Below are positions 8,238-17,007 of a DNA stretch of 64,000 nucleotides, in pieces (the stretch's first letter is position 1; every line of letters starts with the position of its first letter). The notes under the pieces were generated by a model. The model searched no databases and had not been told where the DNA came from. It saw nothing but the letters and a program-made list of their open reading frames with translations. The position numbers were made by a program, and so were the translations under genes. Source of the stretch: an uncultured Bacteroidia bacterium (GTDB lineage Bacteria > Bacteroidota > Bacteroidia > Bacteroidales > UBA932); the NCBI GenBank assembly GCA_902779765.1, contig CACZCQ010000005.1, positions 124,001 to 188,000 on the forward strand, read 5' to 3'.

Positions 8238-9199
8238 TTCATTTCCTCCAACATCCTTTTCATCACGACCTGGGCAGATACCACACGGTTTGCCGCCTCC
8301 GGAATCACGATGCTCCGCGGCGAATCGATCACTTCGTCGGACACTATCATATTCCTTCTGACCGGCAGGCAATGCATGAAACAAGCATTGTCGGTCACCG
8401 CCATGTGGCGGGCGTCCACGATCCAATCCATATCCTTGCTGAGCACCTTCCCGTAATCATCGGGGTCCTTCACTCCGGGGCAGCTCCAGTTCTTGGCATA
8501 GACGAAGTCCGCTCCCTCGAGAGCCTTCATCTGGTCATATTCTACCCTGGCGCCTCCCACGAATAAAGGATCAAGTTCATAACCTTCGGGATGCGTGATC
8601 ACGAAATCCACATCGGCGGCATTCATCCATTCCGCGAAAGAATTCGGAACGGCCTGGGGCAGAGCCCTCGGATGAGGGGCCCAGGTGAGTACGACCTTAG
8701 GTCGGGGTTTGTCCCTGTATTCATCTATGGTGATCAGGTCGGCGAAAGCCTGGCAAGGATGGACCGTCGCAGATTCCAGGCTTATGACAGGCTTACCCGA
8801 ATATTCGATGAACTGGTTAAAGATCGTTTCCGCATAGTCGAACTCCCTGTCTTTCAGTCCGGCGAAAGATCTTACCCCTATCATGTCGCAGTAACTTCCG
8901 ATCACCGGTATGGCCTCACGGAGGTGCTCGCTGCTGTCTCCATCCATCACCACACCCATGCGGCTCTCCAGTTTCCAGCTGTCAGCGCCCACATTCAGGA
9001 CTATCGGATCCATCCCAAGGTTAAGGGCGGCCTTCTGGCTGCTGAGACGGGTCCTGAGGCTGCTGTTGAAGAATATCAGGATGATGGTCCTGTTCCTGCC
9101 CAGTCCTTTCCACGCGAAAGGATTCTCCTTTACCTGCCGGGCCTCTTCCAGGGCCTTGCCCAGGTCGCCTATGTCACTGACGTGCAAAAATGACTTCAT
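8234..9199 (-). CDS. argF': N-succinylornithine (or N-acetylornithine) carbamoyltransferase, ArgF'
   Basis: 321 residues. The carbamoyl-phosphate loop reads NSSLRTRLSS instead of STRTR, the hallmark of the acylornithine branch rather than ordinary ornithine carbamoyltransferase. Also present are WAPHPRALPQAVPNSFAEW and FMHCLPVRRN (HCLP motif). Residue 90, in MDGDSSEHL, is Ser. The equivalent residue is Glu92 in Xanthomonas N-acetylornithine carbamoyltransferase and Pro90 in the Bacteroides fragilis succinyl enzyme, and published Glu92 to Ser/Pro/Val/Ala changes switch the former to succinylornithine. This supports a succinyl substrate here (inference). The start overlaps the argD stop by 4 bp. 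Confidence 0.92.
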   Translation of the reverse strand: MKSFLHVSDIGDLGKALEEARQVKENPFAWKGLGRNRTIILIFFNSSLRTRLSSQKAALNLGMDPIVLNVGADSWKLESRMGVVMDGDSSEHLREAIPVIGSYCDMIGVRSFAGLKDREFDYAETIFNQFIEYSGKPVISLESATVHPCQAFADLITIDEYRDKPRPKVVLTWAPHPRALPQAVPNSFAEWMNAADVDFVITHPEGYELDPLFVGGARVEYDQMKALEGADFVYAKNWSCPGVKDPDDYGKVLSKDMDWIVDARHMAVTDNACFMHCLPVRRNMIVSDEVIDSPRSIVIPEAANRVVSAQVVMKRMLEEMK

Positions 9200-10455
9200 A
9201 ATACTTCCTCCAATGCTTTCATGAATATGTCGACGTCGTCCTTGGTGAGTACCAGGGGTGCCAGCAGGCGGATCATGTTCTTGCCGGAGACGCCCGTGAA
9301 TATGTGTTTGTCGAACAGCAACTTCTGCCTTATCTCCGCCACCGGACCGTCAAACTCCACTCCCAGCATCAATCCTCTTCCCCTGACATCCTTGATCTTC
9401 GGTCGACTGTCAGATGGTACTCCCGGCAGTTCGGACGCCTCGCTCCGCTCGGCCCCACCGCTCGCTTCACTCCGTTCCGCTCCGGTCCCCCCTCTAGTGC
9501 CGAGGGTGGCATTGTCCTCACCTGCCGGGGTACCATCTGACAAAGCCTCGAGACGGGATTTGAGGTATTCCCCGACAGCGAGGGCGTTGGAGACAAGGTC
9601 TTCATCCTTGATGATGTCGGCGACGGCTATGGCTGCCGCCATGGCCAGATGGTTACCACCGAAAGTGGTGCCGAGCATCCCCTTGACCGGCTTGAAGGCC
9701 GGAGAGATCAGCACGCCCCCTATCGGGAAGCCACCGGCCATACCTTTGGCCATGGTTATGATGTCGGGCTTGATTCCGGCCCACTGATGGGCGAAATACT
9801 TTCCCGTCCGGCCGCATCCGCTCTGGACCTCATCCAGGATCAAAGGCACACCGGCCTCGCAGGTTGCCGTCCGGAGATCCCTCATGAAACCGTCGTCCGG
9901 GATGATGATTCCACCGACACCCTGGATACCTTCTATGATGACCGCCGCAATATCTCCCTTTGAGAGTTCCTCCTTAACGGCATCGATGTCATTCATCCCG
10001 ACGAACGTCACTTCGTGCCAGCTGTTGAACGGCGACCTTATCTTCGGGTTGTCCGTAACGGCCACCGCTCCGGAAGTCCTTCCGTGGAAAGCTCCCTTGA
10101 AAGCCAGCACCCTCCGCTCCCCGGTATGGAAGGAGGCCAGTTTGAGGGCGTTCTCGTTGGCCTCGGCGCCTGAGTTGCAGAGGAAAAGGGAGTAATCAGG
10201 ATAACCTGAAAGCTCGCCTATCTTTTCCGCCAGTTCCTCCTGAAGCGGATTCCTCACGCTGTTGGAATAGAATCCCAGCTTGCCCAACTGGTCGGTTACG
10301 GCGGACACGTACCTTGGATGGCAGTGGCCCACCGATATCACCGCATGTCCGCCATAGAGGTCCAGGTACTCGGTACCTTTGTCGTCCCAGATCCTGGTAC
10401 CCTTCGCCTTGACGGGAGTTACATCGAATAAACTGTATACATCAAAAAGAGGCAT
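9196..10455 (-). CDS. argD: Acylornithine aminotransferase with an in-frame repeat insertion
   Basis: 419 residues, a class III PLP aminotransferase. PLP-site features include NSGAEANENALKLA, GAFHGRTSGAVAVTD, LILDEVQSGCGRTG and TMAKGMAGGFPIG (Schiff-base Lys). It converts N-acylglutamate semialdehyde to N-acylornithine. The family is about 375 residues; the excess is one block at about residues 305-350, between LKSRLEAL and PKIKDVRGRGL. That block reads GTPAGEDN, then two AERSEAS motifs, then LPGVPSD, and is encoded by a palindromic element (9408-9542). The insertion keeps the frame and lies between the large domain and the C-terminal small domain, probably as a surface loop. Confidence 0.95.
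   Translation of the reverse strand: MPLFDVYSLFDVTPVKAKGTRIWDDKGTEYLDLYGGHAVISVGHCHPRYVSAVTDQLGKLGFYSNSVRNPLQEELAEKIGELSGYPDYSLFLCNSGAEANENALKLASFHTGERRVLAFKGAFHGRTSGAVAVTDNPKIRSPFNSWHEVTFVGMNDIDAVKEELSKGDIAAVIIEGIQGVGGIIIPDDGFMRDLRTATCEAGVPLILDEVQSGCGRTGKYFAHQWAGIKPDIITMAKGMAGGFPIGGVLISPAFKPVKGMLGTTFGGNHLAMAAAIAVADIIKDEDLVSNALAVGEYLKSRLEALSDGTPAGEDNATLGTRGGTGAERSEASGGAERSEASELPGVPSDSRPKIKDVRGRGLMLGVEFDGPVAEIRQKLLFDKHIFTGVSGKNMIRLLAPLVLTKDDVDIFMKALEEVL
9408..9542. mobile_element. Palindromic repeat element inserted in frame in argD
   Basis: Inverted repeats of 21-22 bp bound the element: TGTCAGATGGTAC... at 9408-9429 and its reverse complement at 9522-9542, differing by one base (an extra T at 9421). 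Between them are GC-rich degenerate repeats (GCTCCGCTCGG, GCTTCACTCCGTTCCGCTCCG split across 9440-9483) that translate as AERSEAS twice. Total length 135 bp = 45 codons, so argD stays in frame. No transposase is encoded, so it is non-autonomous. It resembles in principle the in-gene palindromic elements known from Rickettsia; the family is not identified. Confidence 0.75.
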
Positions 10456-10483
10456 CTTGATTCCTTGATTATTTGTTCAATTA

Positions 10484-11467
10484 TCAGAACCTGGAAGCTT
10501 TCAGGTGAAGACCGGTGTCTTCCGGCAGGCCGAAAACGAGGTTCATGTTCTGGACAGCCTGGCCCGAAGCTCCTTTGACAAGATTATCTATTATGCTGAT
10601 AACATGGAGTTTCCGTCCATGTTTACGGACATTCAGCACACACTTGTTGGTATTCACGACCATCTTCAGGTCGGGATCGGAGTCGATGACATGGACGAAG
10701 GGTTCGTCCTTGTAGTAATCCTTGTAGAGGGCGATGGCTTCCTCCTCGGGAACATCACAATCGAAATAGACCGAGGCCAGGATCCCCCTGGCGAAATCAC
10801 CGCGGACGGGCACGAAATTGATGTCGCCCGCATAGCTCGGGGCAAGGAAGCTGAGAGTCTCGTTTATCTCGCCAAGGTGCTGGTGGGTGAAAGCCTTGTA
10901 GACCGAAAGGTTGTCTGTCCTCCAGCTGAAATGGGTCGTCTCAGTCTTCGCCTGGCCTGCTCCGGTCGAGCCCGTTATTCCTGTCACATGGATTTCCGGA
11001 AGCTTGTCCGCCTTTGCCATCGGCAGCAGGGCAAGCTGGATTGCCGTCGCGAAACAACCCGGATTAGCTATGTGCCTTGCCTTGACGATCCTGTCACGGA
11101 AGACCTCAGGAAGGCCATAGACAAAGTCTCCGGCATCGGCCGCGAGGCGGAAGTCGTTGCCAAGGTCGATTATGGCACCCTTATAGCTCTCCGGAAGAGC
11201 TTCCACGAACGGTTTCGCCTTTCCGTGGCCGGAGCACAGGAACAGCACGTCCGGCCCTTCGACAAGCTCAGGGGCCGCGGAGAAGCACAAGTCCGTCTCA
11301 CCGAGCAGGTCGGCGTGAGCCGACCAGAGGGGTTCGCCGGCATGGCTGGAACTCTGGGCGAAGGCCACTTCGACAGCCGGATGGTTCACGAGGATACGGA
11401 GCAATTCCCCGGCAGTATAGCCGGCAGCCCCGATTATCCCGACCTTTATCTTTCCGTTGAAATCCAT
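10484..11467 (-). CDS. argC: N-acetyl(succinyl)-gamma-glutamyl-phosphate reductase
   Basis: 327 residues. N-terminal NADP Rossmann motif VGIIGAAGYTAGELLRIL and catalytic-Cys motif ANPGCFATAIQLAL; the middle holds the GSTGAGQ and SVYKAFTHQHLGEI segments typical of ArgC. It reduces N-acyl-glutamyl phosphate to the semialdehyde. It starts immediately after the argG stop (no spacer) and is followed after 28 bp by argD. Confidence 0.95.
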   Translation of the reverse strand: MDFNGKIKVGIIGAAGYTAGELLRILVNHPAVEVAFAQSSSHAGEPLWSAHADLLGETDLCFSAAPELVEGPDVLFLCSGHGKAKPFVEALPESYKGAIIDLGNDFRLAADAGDFVYGLPEVFRDRIVKARHIANPGCFATAIQLALLPMAKADKLPEIHVTGITGSTGAGQAKTETTHFSWRTDNLSVYKAFTHQHLGEINETLSFLAPSYAGDINFVPVRGDFARGILASVYFDCDVPEEEAIALYKDYYKDEPFVHVIDSDPDLKMVVNTNKCVLNVRKHGRKLHVISIIDNLVKGASGQAVQNMNLVFGLPEDTGLHLKASRF

Positions 11468-12688
11468 CTACAGTTCCTTTTCGAGTTTCTCACCCTCATC
11501 CTTATGGGCCGTATAATAGACCCTCAGCGGAGTCGAGCTGACCTTGATGAATCCCTTGGCGTCCTCGCTGGTCCAGCCCTTCTGCATCTCGCCATATTCA
11601 CCGAACTTGGTCTTCACGAGGTCGCACGGCGAATCGACACCGACGGTCGAGAACGACCACGGCCGGAGTTCCATGGTGACTTTTCCGGTCACGTTGCGCT
11701 GACTCTCGGTGAGCATCGCCTCGATATCCCTCATCACCGGCTCGAGGTACTGGCTCTCGTGCAGGAACATCCCGTACCAGTTGGACACCTGGTCCTTCCA
11801 GTACTGCTGCCATTTGCTAAGGGTGAATTTCTCGAGGAACTTGTGGGCGGCCATTATGAGCATAGGAGCTGCGGCCTCGAAACCGACGCGGCCCTTGATT
11901 CCGATGATCGTATCACCCACATGCATATCCCTTCCTATACCATACGGAGCGGCTATGGATTCGACTTTCTGTATCGCTGCCACATTGTCCGTGAACTTCT
12001 CCCCGTTCACTCCGGCGATCTCTCCTTTCTCGAACTCTATTTCGATGATTTCCGAACCCTCCTTGGTGATCTGCTTCAAGTATGCGCTCTCGGGAAGACC
12101 TTGCTTCGAATCCAGTATCTCACCTCCGCAGATAGATGTGCCCCACAAGCCCACGTTGTACGAATATTTCAGTTTCTGGAAATCCGCCTTGAATCCATGC
12201 TCGTTGAGGTAGTCGACCTCGAACTGGCGGGTAAGGGCCATGTCGCGGGTCAGGGTGATGATCTCGATACCAGGAGCCATCACCAGGAAAGTCATGTCGA
12301 AACGGACCTGGTCGTTGCCGGCCCCGGTGGATCCGTGGGCGATGGCGTCAGCTCCTATCTCCTTGGCATAACGGGCTATCGCCATGGCCTGGAATATCCT
12401 CTCGGAAGATACCGACACAGGATATGTCCCGTTCCTGAGCACATTCCCGAAAATCATGTATTTCAGGCTCTTGTCATAGTATTCCTTAGTCACGTCCAGG
12501 GTCACGTACTCCTTGGCTCCGAGCTCGTATGCACGCTTCTCGTTGTCCTTGAGCTGCTGTTCGCTGAAACCTCCCGTATCGGCGCACGCAGCGTATACTT
12601 CATACCCTTTCTCCTTAGCAAGATACATCACGGTGAAAGATGTATCCAGACCGCCGCTGAACGCGACAACTACTTTCTTCTTATCCAT
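11468..12688 (-). CDS. argG: Argininosuccinate synthase
   Basis: 406 residues with the PP-loop ATP pyrophosphatase motif VVVAFSGGLDTS, citrulline/aspartate-binding HGSTGAGNDQVRFD and PYGIGRDMHVGDTIIGIKGR. It joins citrulline and aspartate using ATP. It starts 12 bp after the GNAT gene and is followed directly by argC. A large antisense frame (10505-12715) over argC-argG is a shadow. Confidence 0.96.
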   Translation of the reverse strand: MDKKKVVVAFSGGLDTSFTVMYLAKEKGYEVYAACADTGGFSEQQLKDNEKRAYELGAKEYVTLDVTKEYYDKSLKYMIFGNVLRNGTYPVSVSSERIFQAMAIARYAKEIGADAIAHGSTGAGNDQVRFDMTFLVMAPGIEIITLTRDMALTRQFEVDYLNEHGFKADFQKLKYSYNVGLWGTSICGGEILDSKQGLPESAYLKQITKEGSEIIEIEFEKGEIAGVNGEKFTDNVAAIQKVESIAAPYGIGRDMHVGDTIIGIKGRVGFEAAAPMLIMAAHKFLEKFTLSKWQQYWKDQVSNWYGMFLHESQYLEPVMRDIEAMLTESQRNVTGKVTMELRPWSFSTVGVDSPCDLVKTKFGEYGEMQKGWTSEDAKGFIKVSSTPLRVYYTAHKDEGEKLEKEL

Positions 12689-12700
12689 ATCTTTTCCTTT

Positions 12701-13306
12701 TTATTGTTCCTTTGATTCGAGGACGGCTATCCTGTCAAGCACTTCCTGAGGGATCTTGGCAGGCAGGTGCTCTTCAGGGTCGAAAAGCATCGCAGTACAG
12801 ATGCAGAACTGCCGGTCAGTCCTCTTGAGCACGTCCACATTCACACAGCCTTCGCACCCCTTCCAGAAAGCATCGTCAGTGGTGAGTTCAGCAAAGGTCA
12901 CCGGCTTGTATCCCAGCTGGGTGTTCATGACCATCACCGCCGCACCGCTGGTAAGGCTGAATATCTTGGCGTTGGGCCAACGTGTCCGGGCAAGCGAGAA
13001 AGTCAGGTCCTTGATCTTCTTCGCAAGGCTGAGTCCGCGGAAATCAGGATGGACGATCAGTCCGGACGTGGTCACATAACGCTTGTGCTCCCAGGTCTCG
13101 ATGTAGCTGAAGCCTGCGAACCTTCCCTCGTAAAGGGCGATGACCGCCTTCGCCTCCTTGATCTTCTGTGCCAGATATTCCGGCTTCCTGCGGGCTATAC
13201 CGGTGCCCCTTACCTTCGCGGCATTCTCGATTGCCTGCAGGATTTCTCCTACGTAGACGAGGTGCTTTTCCGAAGCCACCTCGACTGTAATGTCTTCCAG
13301 TCTCAT
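12701..13306 (-). CDS. GNAT-family acyltransferase in the arg operon (candidate N-acylglutamate synthase)
   Basis: 201 residues of the GNAT fold. The acyl-CoA-binding region is SGLIVHPDFRGLSLAKKI (R-G-x-x-x-A pattern), with a preceding strand GFSYIETWEHKRYV. The C-terminal part has a Cys cluster (CEGCVNVDV and CICTAM) that could bind metal. Its place between argR and argG, in a cluster that otherwise lacks argA and argJ, makes it the natural candidate for the first step (acylation of glutamate by acetyl- or succinyl-CoA). That role is inference; it could also be an unrelated GNAT. Confidence 0.82.
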   Translation of the reverse strand: MRLEDITVEVASEKHLVYVGEILQAIENAAKVRGTGIARRKPEYLAQKIKEAKAVIALYEGRFAGFSYIETWEHKRYVTTSGLIVHPDFRGLSLAKKIKDLTFSLARTRWPNAKIFSLTSGAAVMVMNTQLGYKPVTFAELTTDDAFWKGCEGCVNVDVLKRTDRQFCICTAMLFDPEEHLPAKIPQEVLDRIAVLESKEQ

Positions 13307-13326
13307 TTGTCAAGTCGTATATTCTT

Positions 13327-13803
13327 TCAATTCAATCTCTTGCTGTCCAGCCGCTTGAACAGTTTCCCAAGCGAATGGAGAAGGTCTTCCTTGTCGAATC
13401 CTTCCCTTACTATTATGAAAATGGTATCGTCCCCCGCTATCGTTCCAGCCGCAGCAGCCAAATGGTTGGAATCGATCACCGAAGCCACCATGTTCGCATG
13501 TCCGGGACGGGTCTTGATCACGGTTATGGGACCGGAAAACTCGATGCTGAGTATGCTGTCCGGGGCATCAACCGACGCAACCGATGCCTCCGGCGATGCA
13601 TCCTGGCGGGGAAGGCTGTAGTAATATCCGTTCTCGTCGTGAAGCTTTGACATGCGCAGTTCCTTGATGTCGCGTGACAGGGTGGCCTGTGCTACATCGA
13701 CTCCCCTCTCGGCAAGGACCGAAGCCAACTCTTCCTGGCTGGCTATACGGTCGGCCATGAGCACTTCCCTGATAATCCTGTGTCTCTCAAGTTTTCCTTT
13801 CAT
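13327..13803 (-). CDS. argR: Arginine repressor
   Basis: 158 residues. N-terminal winged helix with the family motif QATLSRDIKELRMSK; C-terminal oligomerisation and arginine-binding domain with GTIAGDDTIFIIVRE. Between them is a linker rich in Ala/Ser/Asp. ArgR hexamers bind ARG boxes when arginine is plentiful. It is the first gene of the operon it is expected to control, and a candidate ARG box lies 47 bases upstream of its start. Confidence 0.95.
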   Translation of the reverse strand: MKGKLERHRIIREVLMADRIASQEELASVLAERGVDVAQATLSRDIKELRMSKLHDENGYYYSLPRQDASPEASVASVDAPDSILSIEFSGPITVIKTRPGHANMVASVIDSNHLAAAAGTIAGDDTIFIIVREGFDKEDLLHSLGKLFKRLDSKRLN

Positions 13804-13849
13804 AATTCAGCATAAATATTCATTCCGGCGGCAAATATACGGATATTAT

Positions 13850-13867
13850 TTCAATTAATATTCATAA
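13850..13867. promoter_or_regulatory. Candidate ARG box in the argR-guaA intergenic region
   Basis: On the minus strand, TATGAATATTAATTGA closely fits the ArgR consensus TNTGAATWWWWATTCA (one mismatch in the right half). A weaker half-site (TGAATATTTATG) lies at about 13811-13822. The position between argR (minus) and guaA (plus) fits autoregulation of the arg operon. Confidence 0.5.
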
Positions 13868-13897
13868 TTACATATTTTTTTCATCTCAATTTTCTAG

Positions 13898-13905
13898 TAA
13901 ATTTG
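13898..13905 (+). promoter_or_regulatory. -7 box of the guaA promoter
   Basis: TAAATTTG, an exact TAnnTTTG match 23 bases before the guaA ATG, preceded by a T-run at 13874-13881 near the expected -33 position. Confidence 0.6.
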
Positions 13906-13927
13906 TATCTGGAAACATCTGTATCAA

Positions 13928-15511
13928 ATGACGGAAAAAATCATTATCCTCGACTTCGGTTCCCAGGTGACCCAGCTCATCGGAAGGCGTCTGCGTGAAC
14001 TGAATGTCTTCTGCGAGATCTTCCCGTTCGACAAAGTCCCCGTCCTGGACGGCACGGTAAAAGGAGTGATCCTTTCCGGCAGCCCGTGCTCCGTACGTGA
14101 TGCCAATGCCCCGCAGATAAACCTCGAGGGCATCAAGGGCAAGTATCCCCTTCTGGGAATATGCTACGGCGCCCAGTATCTCGCACACAGGTTCGGAGGC
14201 GAAGTGGAAGGCTCCATCGCCAGGGAATATGGCAGGGCCATGCTTGAGGTGACTGATGCCTCCTCTCCCCTCCTTGAAGGGGTTTCCACCCGGACGCAGG
14301 TATGGATGTCCCACGGAGACACGATTTCCCGGCTTCCTAACGGGGCAAAGGTGATAGCCTCGACCGACAGCGTCGCCAATGCCGCATATTCATTCGAAAA
14401 CGAGAAGACATACGCCGTACAGTTCCACCCGGAAGTATTCCACACCACCGAAGGATCGAAGATACTGGCGAATTTCGCGTTCAGGATCTGCGGGTGCAAG
14501 GGCGACTGGACACCGGCATCCTTCATCGAAACCACCGTGGCCGAGATCAAGGCCAGGGTCGGTGACGATAAGGTCATCCTGGGGCTCAGCGGAGGAGTGG
14601 ATTCGACCGTCGCGGGAGTCCTCCTCAACAAGGCGATCGGCCACAACCTCACCTGCATATTCGTCAACAACGGCCTTCTCAGGAAGAATGAATATGAGGA
14701 TGTACTGGCATCCTACCGGGACATGGACCTCAACGTGATAGGCGCCGACGCTTCAGAGGACTTCCTCCGGGAACTGGCCGGGGTGACAGAACCCGAGGCC
14801 AAGCGCAAGATAATCGGGCGGCTTTTCATTGAGACTTTCGAGAAGTACGCCCGTCAGATAGATGGCGCACGCTGGCTTGCCCAAGGAACCATTTATCCGG
14901 ACGTGATCGAATCCGCAGGTATCGAGGGCATCGCTTCCAAGATCAAGTCACACCACAATGTGGGAGGCCTTCCCGAGAGGATGAACATCGGGATTGTCGA
15001 ACCGCTCAGGATGCTGTTCAAGGATGAGGTACGAAGGGTAGGAAGGGCCCTGGGAATCAAGGAAGAACTGGTAGGAAGGCATCCCTTCCCCGGGCCGTCG
15101 CTCGGAGTAAGGATCATAGGCGACGTCACCAGGGAAAAACTGGACGTCCTGAGGGAAGCTGACGACATATTCATCAAGGGGCTTCGCAGCTACGACTGCA
15201 CATCGCTCCACTTCCCTTCCGCATCGGATCCGAGGGTGGAGGCCAAAAACCTCTACGATGCGATCTGGCAGGCCGGAGTGATCCTTCTGCCTGTCAAGAG
15301 CGTCGGGGTTATGGGCGATGAGAGGACTTACGAGAACCCTGTCGCCCTGAGGGCGGTGGTTTCGACCGACGCCATGACGGCTGACTGGTTCCATCTGCCT
15401 TATGACTTCCTCGCCCAGGTGAGCAACGACATCATAAACAAGGTGAAAGGCGTCAACCGGGTGGTCTACGACATCTCTTCCAAACCCCCGGCAACAATCG
15501 AATGGGAGTAA
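13928..15511 (+). CDS. guaA: GMP synthase (glutamine-hydrolysing)
   Basis: 527 residues with both modules. The class I glutamine amidotransferase has nucleophile Cys in [12 protein letters not shown] and His in QFHPEVFH. The ATP pyrophosphatase has PP-loop [13 protein letters not shown]. The C-terminal dimerisation domain ends in ATIEWE. It converts XMP to GMP with glutamine and ATP. It is the first gene of a plus-strand run; the amidotransferase-less paralogue follows after 19 bp. Confidence 0.96.
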   Translation: MTEKIIILDFGSQVTQLIGRRLRELNVFCEIFPFDKVPVLDGTVKGVILSGSPCSVRDANAPQINLEGIKGKYPLLGICYGAQYLAHRFGGEVEGSIAREYGRAMLEVTDASSPLLEGVSTRTQVWMSHGDTISRLPNGAKVIASTDSVANAAYSFENEKTYAVQFHPEVFHTTEGSKILANFAFRICGCKGDWTPASFIETTVAEIKARVGDDKVILGLSGGVDSTVAGVLLNKAIGHNLTCIFVNNGLLRKNEYEDVLASYRDMDLNVIGADASEDFLRELAGVTEPEAKRKIIGRLFIETFEKYARQIDGARWLAQGTIYPDVIESAGIEGIASKIKSHHNVGGLPERMNIGIVEPLRMLFKDEVRRVGRALGIKEELVGRHPFPGPSLGVRIIGDVTREKLDVLREADDIFIKGLRSYDCTSLHFPSASDPRVEAKNLYDAIWQAGVILLPVKSVGVMGDERTYENPVALRAVVSTDAMTADWFHLPYDFLAQVSNDIINKVKGVNRVVYDISSKPPATIEWE

Positions 15512-15530
15512 TCATTAATTCATCATCTAT

Positions 15531-16514
15531 ATGAGTACAAGCAATGTTCGTCCCGCTGACATGGAGCGGATCACTACAGCCGCATTGGCGCAAAAATTCA
15601 TTGAAGAACAGATTAAGGAACTGCGCGCCCAGATCGGCGACAAGAAGGTTCTGCTCGCCCTTTCCGGCGGTGTCGACTCGTCGGTTGTCGCGGCCCTGCT
15701 CATCAAGGCCGTCGGACAGCAACTGGTTTCAGTCCATGTCAACCACGGACTCCTTCGCAAAGGCGAACCAGAACAGGTGGTGCGCGTATTCCGCGATGAA
15801 CTCGGAGCAAACCTGGTGTATGTCGATGCCGTGGACCGCTTCCTCGACAAGCTTGCCGGAGTTGCGGATCCCGAGCAAAAGCGCAAGATCATCGGCGCGG
15901 AATTCATCCGTGTGTTCGAAGAGGAGGCCCGCAAGCTGGATGGAATAAGTTTCCTTGCCCAGGGAACCATCTATCCGGACATCATCGAATCCGGCCCAGT
16001 CAAATCCCACCACAACGTGGGCGGTCTTCCTGAGGACCTGCAGTTCGAACTCGTAGAGCCGATCAAGCTTCTCTTCAAGGACGAAGTCCGTGTAGTCGGC
16101 AAGGAACTTGGACTGCCCGACAGCATGGTATTCCGACAGCCGTTCCCCGGCCCGGGTCTTGGCGTACGCTGCACAGGTGCGATCACGCGCGACCGTCTGG
16201 AGGCCCTTCGCGAAAGCGATGCGATCCTGCGCGAGGAATTTGCCAAGAACGGTCTAGAAGGCAAGGTTTGGCAGTACTTCACGGTGGTCCCCGACTATAA
16301 GTCTACGGGTGTCAAGGACAACAAGCGCAGCTGGGACTGGCCGGTAATCATCCGTGCCGTCAATACCCGCGACGCCATGACCGCAACCATCGAGGAGATT
16401 CCCTACGAATTGCTTCATCATATCACAAAACGTATCGTGACTGAAGTTCCCGGCGTGAACCGCGTCCTTTATGACCTCACACCGAAACCTACGGGAACGA
16501 TCGAGTGGGAATAG
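15531..16514 (+). CDS. GMP synthase-like protein lacking the amidotransferase domain (second guaA)
   Basis: 327 residues homologous only to the C-terminal two-thirds of GuaA: PP-loop [62 protein letters not shown], ending TGTIEWE. There is no glutamine-amidotransferase module; a short N-terminal extension ([19 protein letters not shown]) stands in its place. It is well diverged from the adjacent full-length GuaA and uses more CGC arginine codons, so it is not a recent tandem duplicate. It might use free ammonia, pair with a separate amidotransferase (as archaeal split GuaA does), or act on another substrate. None of these can be decided here. Confidence 0.88.
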   Translation: MSTSNVRPADMERITTAALAQKFIEEQIKELRAQIGDKKVLLALSGGVDSSVVAALLIKAVGQQLVSVHVNHGLLRKGEPEQVVRVFRDELGANLVYVDAVDRFLDKLAGVADPEQKRKIIGAEFIRVFEEEARKLDGISFLAQGTIYPDIIESGPVKSHHNVGGLPEDLQFELVEPIKLLFKDEVRVVGKELGLPDSMVFRQPFPGPGLGVRCTGAITRDRLEALRESDAILREEFAKNGLEGKVWQYFTVVPDYKSTGVKDNKRSWDWPVIIRAVNTRDAMTATIEEIPYELLHHITKRIVTEVPGVNRVLYDLTPKPTGTIEWE

Positions 16515-16527
16515 CTACTGCTTAAGA

Positions 16528-17007
16528 ATGGGAAAGACAGCTAATTTCCTTGCAGCCCTCGCCCTCTGCGTATTCGTCAGCGGGTGCGTGGCTGAGCGGA
16601 TGAGGGAAGACCACTTGGAACTCATCCAGGGGAAATATGTGCTGACATCCTTCTTATGGGACAATGAGGTCATCCCAACCTCCAGCCTGTCTCCTTCCGA
16701 TGTCCTGTCTGCTGAGATATATCAGTCAGACAACCGATGGTTCTTCGACTTCTCTCTGCCTGAGATGGACTTTGAAGGCAATGTCGAATACCGCCGCGGC
16801 ATCATCCCGCTGGATTGGAATACAGCGCTGGGGATATATCAGTTCGACTTTAGCAACGGATCGATCCCGAAGACGGTCACTGAAGCATATATCAAGGACG
16901 GCGCTGTCACGATTTCAGCCTGCGATCCCATCGAAGAGCTTGTCGACGGCCATTTCCAGGAAAGGAATATACACTTCTACTTTGTCTGGAAAAAGGAATC
17001 AAGATGA
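16528..17007 (+). CDS. Hypothetical lipoprotein
   Basis: 159 residues from ATG at 16528 (an earlier in-frame start at 16471 lies inside the guaA paralogue and is unlikely). The signal peptide ends in VFVSGC, so Cys20 would be lipidated. The rest is a small, Trp- and aromatic-rich beta protein of about 140 residues, reminiscent in size and strand pattern of lipocalin-like Bacteroidota lipoproteins, but with no motif I recognise. The stop overlaps the next start by 4 bp (ATGA), implying co-translation with the following exported protein. Confidence 0.75.
   Translation: MGKTANFLAALALCVFVSGCVAERMREDHLELIQGKYVLTSFLWDNEVIPTSSLSPSDVLSAEIYQSDNRWFFDFSLPEMDFEGNVEYRRGIIPLDWNTALGIYQFDFSNGSIPKTVTEAYIKDGAVTISACDPIEELVDGHFQERNIHFYFVWKKESR

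Noticed and set aside
10505-12715. 736-codon frame antisense to argC-argG
   Set aside because: Both sense genes are intact and family-length; the antisense product has no recognisable motif.
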